Both the position numbers and the translations under genes were made by a program. From positions 124,001 through 188,000 of the forward strand of contig NGUZ01000001.1 in the NCBI GenBank assembly GCA_002154655.1: 64,000 nt of DNA, read 5' to 3'. Under the pieces are notes generated by a model that searched no databases, was not told the DNA's origin, and saw nothing but the letters and a program-made list of their open reading frames with translations. Of this stretch, positions 18,767-27,686 are shown piece after piece. The DNA comes from Corynebacterium kefirresidentii. Lineage in GTDB: Bacteria; Actinomycetota; Actinomycetes; Mycobacteriales; Mycobacteriaceae. The stretch's first letter is position 1. Every line of letters begins with the position of its first letter.

Positions 18767-19942
18767 ATGCCACTGTCACCAGCTGATGTTCACAACGTCG
18801 CGTTCAGCAAGCCGCCCATTGGCAAGCGCGGCTACAACGAAGACGAGGTGGATCAGTTCCTCGACCTCGTAGAGGATGCGCTTGCCCAGCTGCAGGATGA
18901 GAACGAAGATCTACAGGCACAGGTCAGCGATCTCAATTCTCAGGCCAAGGCGGGCGCTGGCGCCGGTGCTGCTGGTACCGCAACGGCAGCCTCCGCTCGT
19001 ACCGATGAGGCTGCACTGCGCAAGGAGATTGAGGCCAAGCTGCGCGCCGAGTACGAAACCAAGCTGGCGGACTCCAAGTCCGAGCTGTCCCGTGCTAAGG
19101 AAGAAACCAAGAAGGCACGCGAGCAGGTAAAGGCAGCCCAAGCTGAGGCTTCCAAGGCACAGGAGACCGGCTCTGCCGCCGCTTCCGCTTCTGCAGACCT
19201 GAAGGCCGCCCGCGATGAGGCAGCACAGGCAAAGAGGGAAGCTGAGGCAGCTCGTGCAGAGGCTGCACAGGCAAAGAAGGACCTTGAGGCTTCCAAGAAG
19301 GAAAATGATGAGCTGAAGAAGTCCGCTTCCGCAGCTGGTTCTTCCAAGGCCGGCGTTGCAGCTGCAGGCCTTGCAGGCGCTGGTGCAGCTCAGACTGCAG
19401 ATGGTCTGGCTACCCCAGAAACCCACATGCAGGCAGCTCGCGTTCTGGGTCTGGCACAGGAGATGGCAGACCGCCTGACCTCCGAGGCCCGTGCGGAGTC
19501 CGAGTCCATGCTGTCGGAAGCACGCACCGCCGCCGAGAAGCAGCTGACCGAAGCAGACGCTCGTTCCAAGGCGCAGCTTGCCGACGCCCAGAAGAAGTAC
19601 GATGCCCAGCTGCAGGACGCGGATTCCCGCTCCAAGAAGCTGGTGTCTGACGCCGAGGCTAAGGCAAAGCAGACCGAGTCCGATGCGTCCTCCCGTGCTG
19701 AGGCACAAATCCGTCAGGCGGAGGAGAAGGCTGCTTCCTTGCAGGCTGATGCTGAGCGCAAGCACACCGAGGTTATGAACACGGTCAAGCAGCAGCAGAC
19801 CGCACTGGAGGCTCGTATCTCCGAGCTGCGTACCTTCGAGCGCGAATACCGCACTCGCCTGAAGACCTTGCTCGAGTCTCAGCTGGAAGAGCTGGCTACT
19901 CGCGGCACCGCCGCACCGAACGGCGAAGCTGGCAATAACTAA
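18767..19942 (+). CDS. wag31: Polar growth protein DivIVA/Wag31
   Basis: Coiled-coil scaffold that gathers at cell poles and directs apical wall growth in corynebacteria. The 391-residue protein starts with the DivIVA domain ([33 protein letters not shown] and a first coiled coil), has a variable Ala/Gly-rich middle, a long Ala/Glu/Lys coiled coil from about 80 to 190, a linker, and a C-terminal coiled coil from about 215 to 380. A strong ribosome site (AAGGGGAAGAGAAG) precedes the ATG, as expected for an abundant protein. The 204 bases upstream have AT-rich patches near 18615-18665 but no promoter I can place with confidence. Confidence 0.95.
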   Translation: MPLSPADVHNVAFSKPPIGKRGYNEDEVDQFLDLVEDALAQLQDENEDLQAQVSDLNSQAKAGAGAGAAGTATAASARTDEAALRKEIEAKLRAEYETKLADSKSELSRAKEETKKAREQVKAAQAEASKAQETGSAAASASADLKAARDEAAQAKREAEAARAEAAQAKKDLEASKKENDELKKSASAAGSSKAGVAAAGLAGAGAAQTADGLATPETHMQAARVLGLAQEMADRLTSEARAESESMLSEARTAAEKQLTEADARSKAQLADAQKKYDAQLQDADSRSKKLVSDAEAKAKQTESDASSRAEAQIRQAEEKAASLQADAERKHTEVMNTVKQQQTALEARISELRTFEREYRTRLKTLLESQLEELATRGTAAPNGEAGNN

Positions 19943-19959
19943 GCCACCGCGTTCTCTCT

Positions 19960-19998
19960 AGCGCCCCCGCCACCGCTGCGGGGGCGCTATTGTTGTTT
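19960..19998 (+). terminator. Intrinsic terminator after wag31
   Basis: An 11-base perfect stem (19960-19970, AGCGCCCCCGC, with 19978-19988) is followed by the T-rich ATTGTTGTTTT. Confidence 0.9.
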
Positions 19999-20041
19999 TA
20001 GACCGTGGTGCCCTATCCCGACCTAACCGAAAGGAACCATT

Positions 20042-20263
20042 GTGCTTGTTGCCGCCTTAGTTCTCGCCCTCGTGGCATTCGTAGGCTTGGTCAATTTCGT
20101 CATCTCGGGAGCCGATTGGTCGCTGTATATCGTATTCGCCGCCGCTGGCCTCGGTCTGGTGTGCTTTATTCTGGACTGGGCGCATAAGCACCGCAGCGAT
20201 AAAGCCCGGGCAGCACAACACCTTGAGCAAGATTCGTTGCGCGAGGCTTTACGCGAGAACTAA
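20042..20263 (+). CDS. Small membrane protein, function unknown
   Basis: The 73-residue protein has two hydrophobic segments (about 2-21 and 28-48, ending in LDW) and a charged C-terminal tail rich in Lys, Arg and Glu. The GTG start has AAAGGA at a good distance. I do not recognise a family; such small two-helix proteins are common downstream of wag31 in corynebacteria. It stands alone between two terminators. Confidence 0.7.
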   Translation: MLVAALVLALVAFVGLVNFVISGADWSLYIVFAAAGLGLVCFILDWAHKHRSDKARAAQHLEQDSLREALREN

Positions 20264-20277
20264 AATGGCACGCCAAA

Positions 20278-20301
20278 AAGGCGCTCGAGGCGCCTTATTT
20301 C
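20278..20301. terminator. Bidirectional terminator between convergent genes
   Basis: AAGGCGC at 20278-20284 pairs with GCGCCTT at 20290-20296, with five A residues before and a T-rich ATTT after, so it can end transcription of both the small membrane gene and the convergent HNH gene. Confidence 0.75.
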
Positions 20302-20312
20302 GCGGTCTTGTC

Positions 20313-21314
20313 CTAGCAGTCAGGGGGCTGCCACCGAATCTGTCCATTCGTGCGGCTAAGTCGCCCGCGTAGCGGTGGGGCATTGGGATCGTCATCGTTG
20401 GCTCCATTGTGGTAGGCGCAGGCTGTGGATAAGTTTGCGATATTGGTCAATCCACCGTGTAGCCAGGGTTCCAAATGGTGAATTTGGCATTCGTCGGCGG
20501 GCTTAGCACACCGCGGCCACGGGCACACAGGATTTTCTGCACCCGCCATCAATCGCTGTTTAGCATTGGCGAAGCGCTCCGTGCGATACAGGTTTACCGC
20601 GCCTTCGTAGGGGCTGACCAGCGTGATGAGTCCATGTTCCTTTAACGTGCGGCGCAAGTATTGCGCACCCGAAAGCGTTGCCCCGTTTGTCATCTGCAGG
20701 GTGATTTCCTCACCGTCACCGTTGACGATGCGTACGTAATCTTCCAGCCGCACGATGACATTGGTTACTACGGTGCTCCGTTGCGCGCTATCGTCCCCGA
20801 AGAAGGTATCTTCCACCACATCTAGCGGCTTTTTATTCTGGTTTTCTACCGCTGCGTGCAAATCCGCGATAAACGAAGACGAGCCATCGATCGCAAGCGT
20901 CCACGGAGCATCTTTGCGTCGGATGATGCGCACGCCCGGTTTCACAGTGCGCTTTTTCTTCGGGACTTTGGACTGAGCCAGCTTCTCTAGCGCCCCTGCT
21001 GTGGCCTTGGTGGTGCAGAGTTGTTCGCGGAGAACCCAGGCGTCGAAAAGCGTAGGCATTTTCCGCGCATACTTTTCAATGATGGATAAGGCAACAATGG
21101 AATGCCCATTGTGCTGGGCGCCTTCGATAGCGCGGCGACGTTTCCCCGTGAACTTGGTCGTGCCGCAGTATGCTTCCTTTAACAAGGCCAGCTCGCGGGC
21201 AGTCTTTTCGGCAGCGCCCCGCGCACAGAGGTCGTCCTCAGACATGCCTGCGCACCCAAGGACGATGTCCATCCCAGGTGCCATGGCTGCGAGGTAAGTA
21301 TCTAGCGCGTTCAC
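20313..21314 (-). CDS. HNH endonuclease domain protein (DUF222/13E12-like), paralogue A
   Basis: The 333-residue protein ends in an HNH nuclease module: a Cys pair in CPWPRCAKP, ECQIHHLEPW, HGGLTNIANLSTACAYHNG. The N-terminal 250 residues are helical and resemble the domain that accompanies HNH in actinobacterial 13E12-type proteins. It is a full-length homologue of the gene at 33714-34736. The natural role of these proteins is unknown. GTG 21314 has TAAATT exactly 7 bases upstream and no ribosome site, so it is probably leaderless. Confidence 0.8.
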   Translation of the reverse strand: MNALDTYLAAMAPGMDIVLGCAGMSEDDLCARGAAEKTARELALLKEAYCGTTKFTGKRRRAIEGAQHNGHSIVALSIIEKYARKMPTLFDAWVLREQLCTTKATAGALEKLAQSKVPKKKRTVKPGVRIIRRKDAPWTLAIDGSSSFIADLHAAVENQNKKPLDVVEDTFFGDDSAQRSTVVTNVIVRLEDYVRIVNGDGEEITLQMTNGATLSGAQYLRRTLKEHGLITLVSPYEGAVNLYRTERFANAKQRLMAGAENPVCPWPRCAKPADECQIHHLEPWLHGGLTNIANLSTACAYHNGANDDDPNAPPLRGRLSRTNGQIRWQPPDC

Positions 21315-21321
21315 GACTCAC

Positions 21322-21327
21322 AATTTA
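21322..21327 (-). promoter_or_regulatory. -10 element for leaderless HNH gene (TAAATT)
   Basis: Read on the minus strand, TAAATT ends 7 bases before GTG 21314; the hexamer matches the TANANT corynebacterial -10. Confidence 0.5.
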
Positions 21328-21414
21328 TTGCCCCGCGCAAGCCCCCACAAGGGAAAATTTTTAGCCTGTGGATAACTTATTGTGCACGAAGATTCTGGGG
21401 CGCTATACTTTGTG

Positions 21415-21602
21415 CTACATGCAGTGATCCGGCCATCACCGGGGAGCAATTCAGAAGAACAGCCAGTGCGGCCTAGTAGAACTGAACGGGTGGGACCGTC
21501 AACTCCTTCACCGAAACGAAGCGGAGCCTTCTGGCTCAAGCAGGGTGGTACCGCGAGCCTGACAGGCGCGTCCCTGCACCGAGTGATGAGTGAAGGACTG
21601 TA
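21415..21602 (+). promoter_or_regulatory. Translational T-box riboswitch of ileS
   Basis: A tRNA-Ile sensing leader. A short stem I with an apical CCGG/CCGG hairpin carries the specifier ATC (Ile) at 21427-21429. The T-box core AGGGTGGTACCGCG is at 21542-21555, with UGGU (21546-21549) to pair with the tRNA CCA end; GCAGGG (21540-21545) and CCCTGC (21572-21577) close the antisequestrator. No terminator is present. Instead TCCTTCAC at 21504-21511 is complementary to GTGAAGGA at 21590-21597, which holds the ileS ribosome site, so control is at translation: uncharged tRNA-Ile frees the site. Ultrashort-stem translational T-boxes before ileS are known in actinobacteria. Confidence 0.9.
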
Positions 21603-24600
21603 ATGGCGAAAAAGATTTACCCCAAGGTTGATATGACCGGAGGCTCAAGTCGCTTCCCGGATATGGAAGAGGAAGTTCAGAAGTACTGGAAGCAGGATGA
21701 TACCTTCCAGGCTTCGCTAGAAAAGACAAAGGATTGCCCAGAATACATCTTCTATGACGGCCCTCCCTTTGCTAATGGCTTGCCGCACTACGGTCACCTG
21801 TTGACCGGTTATGTAAAAGATATCGTTCCGCGCTATCGCACCATGGCAGGCAACTACGTGCCTCGTGTCTTCGGCTGGGATACCCACGGTCTGCCCGCCG
21901 AGCTGGAAGCGGAAAAGCAGCTGGGTATTACTGATAAAGCGCAGATCGAGGACATGGGCTTGGAAAAGTTCAATGAATACTGCGCTAAGTCCGTGTTGGA
22001 ATACACCGATGAGTGGGAAGAATACGTCAACCGCCAGGCCCGCTGGGTGGATTTTGACAACGGCTACAAGACCATGGACATCAACTACATGGAATCGGTC
22101 ATGTGGGCGTTCAAGGAGCTTTATGACAAAGGCCTGATCTACAAGGGATTCCGCGTCCTTCCTTACTCTTGGGCAGAGCATACTTCTCTATCCAACCAGG
22201 AGACCCGCCTGGATGACTCCTATAAGATGCGTCAGGACCCGACCCTGACGGTTACCTTCCCTGTGGAGGGCGCTCGTGAGGGAAGCGCGGCAGAAAAGAC
22301 ACTGGCGGAGCACCCCGCGCTTGCCGACGCCTCCTTCCTCGCCTGGACCACCACCCCCTGGACCTTGCCTTCTAATGAGGCATTGGCGGTTCACCCAGAG
22401 GTCTCTTACGTGCTCTTTGAAGCCATCGAGGGTGATTTCTCCGGTCGTACCTTCATCATGGCGGAAAACCTGCTGGCTACCTTGGAAAAGGAACTAGGTG
22501 AGGCCGAGGTACTGGAGACCTTCACCGGCGCGCAGCTCGAGGGCTTTACCTATGAGCCGATCTTTGGTTTCTTCCCGGATTTGCGCAATGCTTACCAGGT
22601 ATTGGTCGCTGATTACGTCACCACCGAGGACGGCACCGGCGTGGTTCACCAGGCTCCGGCGTTTGGTGAAGACGATATGAATACCACTAACCAGTACGAT
22701 ATCGAGCTGGTTATCCCAGTGGACGAGGACGGCAAGTTCACTTCGCAGGTACCGCCGTATGAGGGACAGCTGGTCTTTGATGCCAATAAGGACATCATCA
22801 AGGACTTGAAGGCCGCTGGGCGAGTGGTGCGCCACGTGACCATCGAGCACTCTTACCCGCATTCGTGGCGCTCGGGTGAGCCGCTAATCTACATGGCTCT
22901 GCCAGCCTGGTTTGTGAAGGTAACCGAGTTCCGCGATCGCATGGTGGAGCTCAACCACAATGAGATCGAGTGGCTGCCGGAGCACATTCGGGACGGTCAG
23001 TTTGGCAAGTGGCTCGAGGGTGCGCGCGACTGGAATATCTCGCGTACGCGCTACTGGGGTGCGCCTATCCCGGTGTGGATGTCCGATGATGACAATTACC
23101 CACGCATGGATGTCTACGGCTCCTTGGATGAGCTGGAGCGTGACTTCGGCGTCCGCCCGGAGTCCCTGCACCGCCCGCACATCGATGAGTTGGTGCGCCC
23201 GAACCCGGACGATCCAACCGGCAAGTCTATGATGCGCCGCGTGCCGGACGTATTGGACTGCTGGTTCGAGTCCGGCTCGATGCCGTTCGCGCAGAAGCAC
23301 TACCCCTTCGAGAATAAAGAGTGGTTTGAAACCCACTCGCCGTCTGACTTCATCGTGGAGTACTCCGGTCAAACGCGTGGCTGGTTCTATGTGATGCACG
23401 CGCTGTCCACCGCGCTGTTTGATCGTCCGGCATACAAGAAGGTCGTAGCCCATGGCATCGTGCTGGGCAACGATGGCCTCAAGATGTCCAAGTCCAAGGG
23501 CAATTATCCAAACGTCAATGAAGTCTTTGACCGTGACGGTTCAGATGCCATGCGCTGGTTCCTGATGTCTTCGCCTATCCTGCGCGGTGGCAACCTCATC
23601 GTGACCGAGCAGGGCATTCGCGAGGGCGTGCGTCAGGCTATCTTGCCTATCTGGAATGCCTATACCTTCTTGCAGCTCTACGCGGAAAAGGAAGCCAAGT
23701 TCGACACCAGCTCCACGCATGTTCTGGACCGCTATATCTTGGCCAAAACCCACGATGTCGTAGCTAAGGTGGACGCGGCGCTTGCCGATACCGATATCGC
23801 TACGGCAACCGAAGAGGTACGCCTGTTCGCAGACGTTTTGACCAACTGGTACGTGCGTCGCTCGCGCGAGCGTTTCTGGGAAGGCGAAGATGCCCACCCT
23901 GAGGCTTTCAATACCTTGTACACCGTGTTGGAAACCGTGACTCGCGTGGTCGCGCCGCTTTTGCCGCACGTAGCAGAAGTTATCTACCGCGGGCTAACCG
24001 GCGAGCGTTCTGTGCACTTGGCGGATTTCCCGCAGGCTGCGGATTACCCAGCCGATGCAGATTTGGTGTCTGCGATGGATGCGACCCGTGCGGTGGCCTC
24101 GGCGGCATCGTCGGTGCGCAAGTCCAATAAACTGCGCAACCGGTTGCCGCTGCCGAAGCTGACGGTGGCTCTTGCAGGGGCACAGCGTTTGGCGGACTTT
24201 GCCGATATCATTCGCGACGAGGTCAACGTTAAGGAAGTTGAGCTTACCGATGACGTCGATTCGGTAGGCACCTTCCAGGTAGTCTGCAACGCCAAGGTCG
24301 CTGGTCCGCGCCTGGGTAAGGACGTGCAGCGCGCCATCAAGAACCTCAAGGCTGGCAACTATGAGCGCCGCGGCGATGAGGTAGTAGTTGACGGCGATAT
24401 CGTGCTTGGTCCGGATGAGTACACCGAGCGCCTGCAGGCGGCGAACCCGAAGTCGACCGCGCGTATCGAAGGCCTCGACGGCCTTGTGGTACTCGATACC
24501 CAGGTGACCGAAGAGCTCGAGGCCGAAGGCTGGGCGGCGGACGTTATCCGTGGCCTCCAGGATGCCCGCAAGGCTTCTGGGTTCGAGGTCTCGGATCGCA

Positions 24601-24773
24601 TCGCGGCCGTACTTTCCGTACCGGAGGAGAAAAAGGCATGGGCCGAGCGTCACGCCGACCATATCGCCGGTGAAGTGCTCGCGACCGATTTCCAAGTGAC
24701 CACCGAGGCGCTCGATGGCGCCGACGTGCATGAGGTGGTGAAGGGGGTTATCGCTACCGTCGTCAAGCAGTAG
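21603..24773 (+). CDS. ileS: Isoleucyl-tRNA synthetase IleRS (IleS2 type)
   Basis: Class I synthetase charging tRNA-Ile. The 1056-residue protein has the ATP-site HYGH at 62-65, an editing domain (about 190-400) and KMSKS at 627-631, then an anticodon-binding domain. Length and the eukaryote-like HYGH context ([14 protein letters not shown]) point to the IleS2 branch, which in other bacteria is little affected by mupirocin; that is family knowledge, not a measured property here. It is controlled by the T-box immediately upstream and ends at a bidirectional terminator. Confidence 0.96.
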   Translation: MAKKIYPKVDMTGGSSRFPDMEEEVQKYWKQDDTFQASLEKTKDCPEYIFYDGPPFANGLPHYGHLLTGYVKDIVPRYRTMAGNYVPRVFGWDTHGLPAELEAEKQLGITDKAQIEDMGLEKFNEYCAKSVLEYTDEWEEYVNRQARWVDFDNGYKTMDINYMESVMWAFKELYDKGLIYKGFRVLPYSWAEHTSLSNQETRLDDSYKMRQDPTLTVTFPVEGAREGSAAEKTLAEHPALADASFLAWTTTPWTLPSNEALAVHPEVSYVLFEAIEGDFSGRTFIMAENLLATLEKELGEAEVLETFTGAQLEGFTYEPIFGFFPDLRNAYQVLVADYVTTEDGTGVVHQAPAFGEDDMNTTNQYDIELVIPVDEDGKFTSQVPPYEGQLVFDANKDIIKDLKAAGRVVRHVTIEHSYPHSWRSGEPLIYMALPAWFVKVTEFRDRMVELNHNEIEWLPEHIRDGQFGKWLEGARDWNISRTRYWGAPIPVWMSDDDNYPRMDVYGSLDELERDFGVRPESLHRPHIDELVRPNPDDPTGKSMMRRVPDVLDCWFESGSMPFAQKHYPFENKEWFETHSPSDFIVEYSGQTRGWFYVMHALSTALFDRPAYKKVVAHGIVLGNDGLKMSKSKGNYPNVNEVFDRDGSDAMRWFLMSSPILRGGNLIVTEQGIREGVRQAILPIWNAYTFLQLYAEKEAKFDTSSTHVLDRYILAKTHDVVAKVDAALADTDIATATEEVRLFADVLTNWYVRRSRERFWEGEDAHPEAFNTLYTVLETVTRVVAPLLPHVAEVIYRGLTGERSVHLADFPQAADYPADADLVSAMDATRAVASAASSVRKSNKLRNRLPLPKLTVALAGAQRLADFADIIRDEVNVKEVELTDDVDSVGTFQVVCNAKVAGPRLGKDVQRAIKNLKAGNYERRGDEVVVDGDIVLGPDEYTERLQAANPKSTARIEGLDGLVVLDTQVTEELEAEGWAADVIRGLQDARKASGFEVSDRIAAVLSVPEEKKAWAERHADHIAGEVLATDFQVTTEALDGADVHEVVKGVIATVVKQ

Positions 24774-24791
24774 CGCGCTAGCTGCCACCTA

Positions 24792-24830
24792 AAAATAATT
24801 GCCCAGCCGGCGTGGCTGGGCAATTTTTAT
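24792..24830. terminator. Bidirectional terminator between ileS and the MFS gene
   Basis: AATTGCCCAGCC at 24797-24808 pairs with 24814-24825. T-runs flank it on both strands (TTTTA after it, AAAAA before it), fitting the convergent genes on either side. Confidence 0.9.
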
Positions 24831-24842
24831 GAGTGCGAGGAT

Positions 24843-26075
24843 TTAACGGACTGGGCCGGGCAGGTGAGCGCGCCAGCCGAGGACCGCGTTAACTAGGCAG
24901 CACAGTGCAAGCACGGCGCCAATGAGGAATAGGGTGGTAAAGCCGAGCAGCGGGGCGAGCGCGCTGAAGGCCATGGGGATAAAGAATCCGGTGTAGGACA
25001 CCGAGTAGTACACGGCGGTGAGGCCAGCGAGTTCTTCAGGGCGGGCGATGCGCTGGACCTCAGAGAGACCGGCGACAAGGGCCAGGCCGTAGCCCGCGCC
25101 CATGACGGCCGCGCCGGCGATACCCAACGGCAGCGAGCGGGTACTAGAGGCAACCGCACCGAGGATGGTGCCTACGGTGATAACTCCCATTGCTACAGCG
25201 GAAGCGCGAGCGGACCGGCTGGTGTCAATGATCTTGCCGAGCATTTGGACACCAACGCCGCAGCCCAAGGTGATAACAGTCATGAGGCCGGAGAAAGCAA
25301 TGGGTGCTTCACTGGCAGACTTGGACAAAAGTTGGGGCAAGAGCGCATAGGCGGCGCCAGCGCAGCCGAAGACCCACGGTGCGACCGGCAGGACAATGCG
25401 CACGAAGCGGCGGTGCGCTGCGGAAGGAATGTGCAGCATGCGCAGCATGTCGCGGATGCTTAAGTCAAGGAAGGTGTCTTTTACCGTAGCGCCCCGCGGC
25501 GGGCGGGTTTCCGGGGTCTTCATCAACCAGATGGCGGTGGCGACGGTGAGCAGGATGTGCAGGATATAGGCTAGGTGGGTAGGCCATGGCCCCCACTGGG
25601 CCAGCACCGAGGCGAGGCCAGCGCCGATGAGAAAACCTAGGGTTAGGCACATCGAAGCGTGGCGCGGTCCAGCGGCGGGGTCGCCACCGGCGCGGGTGAT
25701 AAGCTCCGCCACCCACGTGGAGCCGACCGCCATGACGATGCCTAGAGCTAAGCCACACATGATGCGGCCCACGGCGATGACGAGGGGCTCGTTCGGCGCG
25801 ATGGAGAGCAGGAAGGAACCCAACAGCGATAGCGGTGCGGCAGGCAGCATCGTGGGGCGGCGGCCGATGTAGTCCGAAAGCGGGCCAGAAATCAGCAACG
25901 CCGGCACGATGCCGAGCACATAGGCGGCCAAGAGACCATTGACGGTGACCTGCGAGAAGTGCGACTCTTCGCGGTACATAACTAGGAGAGGGGTGAACTC
26001 ATTGCCACCCCACGCGACAGCGACCATGCTGCCAGCGACGGGAAACCATGAGTGTTTGGCAAACTTTTCGGTCAT
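24843..26075 (-). CDS. MFS transporter, substrate unknown
   Basis: The 410-residue protein has about twelve membrane helices and the MFS loop motif GPLSDYIGRRPTML after helix 2. It resembles sugar/drug efflux-type MFS carriers, but nothing in the sequence names the substrate. Its ATG overlaps the stop of the GntR gene by 4 bases, so the two form one operon and the regulator likely controls the transporter. It ends at the bidirectional terminator shared with ileS. Confidence 0.85.
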   Translation of the reverse strand: MTEKFAKHSWFPVAGSMVAVAWGGNEFTPLLVMYREESHFSQVTVNGLLAAYVLGIVPALLISGPLSDYIGRRPTMLPAAPLSLLGSFLLSIAPNEPLVIAVGRIMCGLALGIVMAVGSTWVAELITRAGGDPAAGPRHASMCLTLGFLIGAGLASVLAQWGPWPTHLAYILHILLTVATAIWLMKTPETRPPRGATVKDTFLDLSIRDMLRMLHIPSAAHRRFVRIVLPVAPWVFGCAGAAYALLPQLLSKSASEAPIAFSGLMTVITLGCGVGVQMLGKIIDTSRSARASAVAMGVITVGTILGAVASSTRSLPLGIAGAAVMGAGYGLALVAGLSEVQRIARPEELAGLTAVYYSVSYTGFFIPMAFSALAPLLGFTTLFLIGAVLALCCLVNAVLGWRAHLPGPVR

Positions 26076-26743
26076 AGTTGATTCCTCGAGTTGGTTAGGT
26101 GGGTGTCCAATGCGGAAAGGTAGGCGTCGAGGTCGCCGGTGCGGAGGGCACCGGCAAGCGTGCGGTGCTGATCCACGAAGGTGCGGGCGCGGGCTACGTT
26201 GCGGCCAATGGCCGTAGCGGTAAAACGCTGCTGGCGTTCGCGCAGCTGGTGTCCCAGCCCAGCCAGCAGGGTATTGGCACCGCCATCCATGATGATCTGG
26301 TGGAAACGCGCATCAAGATGCGTATAGGCATGCAGGTCTGCGCCATCCAACGCAGTGTCTTGTTCCGCGATGGTCGCGTCTAGCTGATCCGCGAAGTCCG
26401 CGCGCTCGGCGTCAGGCATAGCGCAGATTTTCTCAGCGCAGTGCCTATCTACGAGCAAGCGTGCTTCATAGACCTCGCGAATTTCCTGCGGGCTGATCGG
26501 CACGATGAGCGCACCCCGCCTGGGGTAGAGCTGTAGAAAGCCTTCGACCTCAAGACGCAAGAAGGCCTCGTGCATTGGGGTGCGGCTAATTCCCATTTCG
26601 GTAGCCAGGGAGGCTTCGGAAAGCATCTGCGAGGGCTCGAAGGAGCCGTCGATGATCTTCTCTTTGACGAAGTCATAGGCGCGCTCCGCGGCGGGCTGCA
26701 TTCGTTCATTGGACATGCATCCATCTTGCATGCAAGCTTGCAT
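26072..26743 (-). CDS. GntR-family regulator (FadR/FCD type)
   Basis: The 223-residue protein has a winged helix near the N-terminus (AYDFVKEKIIDGSFEPSQML, LATEMGISRTPMHEAFLRLE, GFLQLYPRRGALIVPIS) and an all-helical FCD ligand domain (LDARFHQIIMDGG, QRFTATAIGRN). FCD regulators usually bind small acids or sugars. ATG 26743 lies 7 bases from a TACGCT box, so a leaderless start is likely; ATG 26716 (MSNERMQ) is the alternative and keeps the whole domain. Two perfect palindromes lie in its first codons. It is co-transcribed with the MFS gene. Confidence 0.88.
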   Translation of the reverse strand: MQACMQDGCMSNERMQPAAERAYDFVKEKIIDGSFEPSQMLSEASLATEMGISRTPMHEAFLRLEVEGFLQLYPRRGALIVPISPQEIREVYEARLLVDRHCAEKICAMPDAERADFADQLDATIAEQDTALDGADLHAYTHLDARFHQIIMDGGANTLLAGLGHQLRERQQRFTATAIGRNVARARTFVDQHRTLAGALRTGDLDAYLSALDTHLTNSRNQL

Positions 26744-26747
26744 GCAA
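26726..26747. promoter_or_regulatory. Twin palindrome, likely operator of the GntR regulator
   Basis: TTGCATGCAA occurs twice as a perfect 10-base palindrome, at 26726-26735 and 26738-26747, with centres 12 bases apart. They sit just after the predicted transcription start of the GntR gene, where a bound repressor would block transcription. A CATGCAT at 26714-26720 is a possible weaker third site. Confidence 0.7.
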
Positions 26748-26750
26748 GCA

Positions 26751-26756
26751 AGCGTA
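26751..26756 (-). promoter_or_regulatory. -10 element for the GntR-MFS operon (TACGCT)
   Basis: On the minus strand TACGCT ends 7 bases before ATG 26743, next to the twin palindrome. Confidence 0.5.
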
Positions 26757-26781
26757 CAAGGGTGCTTTGTGGGGAACGAAT

Positions 26782-27405
26782 CTAGTTAGGCAATCGTGTG
26801 ACTTGGCACGTATCGGGGTCGAAGAGTAGGCCGTGGCCCATGCCGACCCAGCCGATGAAGGGGGCGTCGGCAAGCGTGAGCGGCGAATGTACATGTCCAA
26901 GGATCCAGGCGTCGGCACCGCAATCCCGTAGCTGGTCTACAGAAAGTGGTAGGCAGACGGCGTGGGAAAACTCGCCGGTGACGGAGGAGTGTAGGAGGCC
27001 AAGAAAGGGTGCGTCGCTGGGGCGCGGCGGAAGCTGGAGGCGGCGCGGGTCCGGATCGGTGGCCACCGCTGCGGTTAGGACCGTGGTGTTTCCTATGGGA
27101 AAGGTATGCACCTGCGTGCCGTGGACTGTGACCTCGGGCGGGAAGTCCAGGTTGTGGTGGGTATCGTGGTTGCCGGAAATGAAGTGGACTTCCTTGAAAA
27201 GCTCGACAGCACGGTCCAAAACGGTGCGGACCTGGGGCACAAATTCGCACGCTGTGGCATTGCGGTCGATAATATCGCCTAAGCACACGCACGCCGTGGC
27301 ACCGCTATTGGCGGCAGCCTCAAGTTCCTGTAGAGCCCAACCCAGTCCGGGGGAGTCCGGGTGGCCTAGGTGCAGATCAGCAAAGACAAAGATGTTAGCG
27401 GGCAT
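26782..27405 (-). CDS. Calcineurin-like metallophosphoesterase
   Basis: The 207-residue protein has the two-metal site motifs in order: DLHLGH, CLGDIIDRNA, SGNHDTHHN and GHVHSPL. It is a short member of the family, related to predicted ICC-like phosphohydrolases; the substrate cannot be inferred. ATG 27405 is the only good start, since the in-frame TTG 27450 is unsupported; the ribosome site is weak (GACAGG). It ends 38 bases from the start of the GntR gene on the same strand and carries a GCTTGCCGACG copy at 26865-26875. Confidence 0.82.
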   Translation of the reverse strand: MPANIFVFADLHLGHPDSPGLGWALQELEAAANSGATACVCLGDIIDRNATACEFVPQVRTVLDRAVELFKEVHFISGNHDTHHNLDFPPEVTVHGTQVHTFPIGNTTVLTAAVATDPDPRRLQLPPRPSDAPFLGLLHSSVTGEFSHAVCLPLSVDQLRDCGADAWILGHVHSPLTLADAPFIGWVGMGHGLLFDPDTCQVTRLPN

Positions 27406-27673
27406 GCGTGGCCTGTCGCTTGTGCCGCCACGTGCTAGTTGCCAAGGCAACGCTGGATTTGCCGCGGAGATTGCTCTCGCGGCAGCCCTTATTGCCGGCG
27501 AATTCGCGCTTTCTGCCGCGCGAGACTACGTGTGGTGAGTTCATATCTAGAAAATGCCTTCCTTAAAAGGACGCGTAGAAGATAAAACCGTGACATTGCA
27601 GGGGAGTGGCCCGAAGGTGGAAAGCAATCAAAGCTTTAATTAACGGCACATAAACGCTCTGGGGTACGCCTAT

Positions 27674-27679
27674 TAGACT
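27674..27679 (+). promoter_or_regulatory. -10 element for leaderless dinB (TAGACT)
   Basis: TAGACT ends 7 bases before ATG 27687, with no ribosome site. The remaining 236-base gap upstream (27451-27673) shows no gene I can support. Confidence 0.5.
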
Positions 27680-27686
27680 GGGCCGC

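Noticed and set aside
27403..27538. A 45-codon + strand frame ending in an Ala-rich helix (EIALAAALIAGEFALSAARDYVW)
   Set aside because: No ribosome site or -10 box at proper spacing; it overlaps the start of the metallophosphoesterase on the other strand and matches no family I know.
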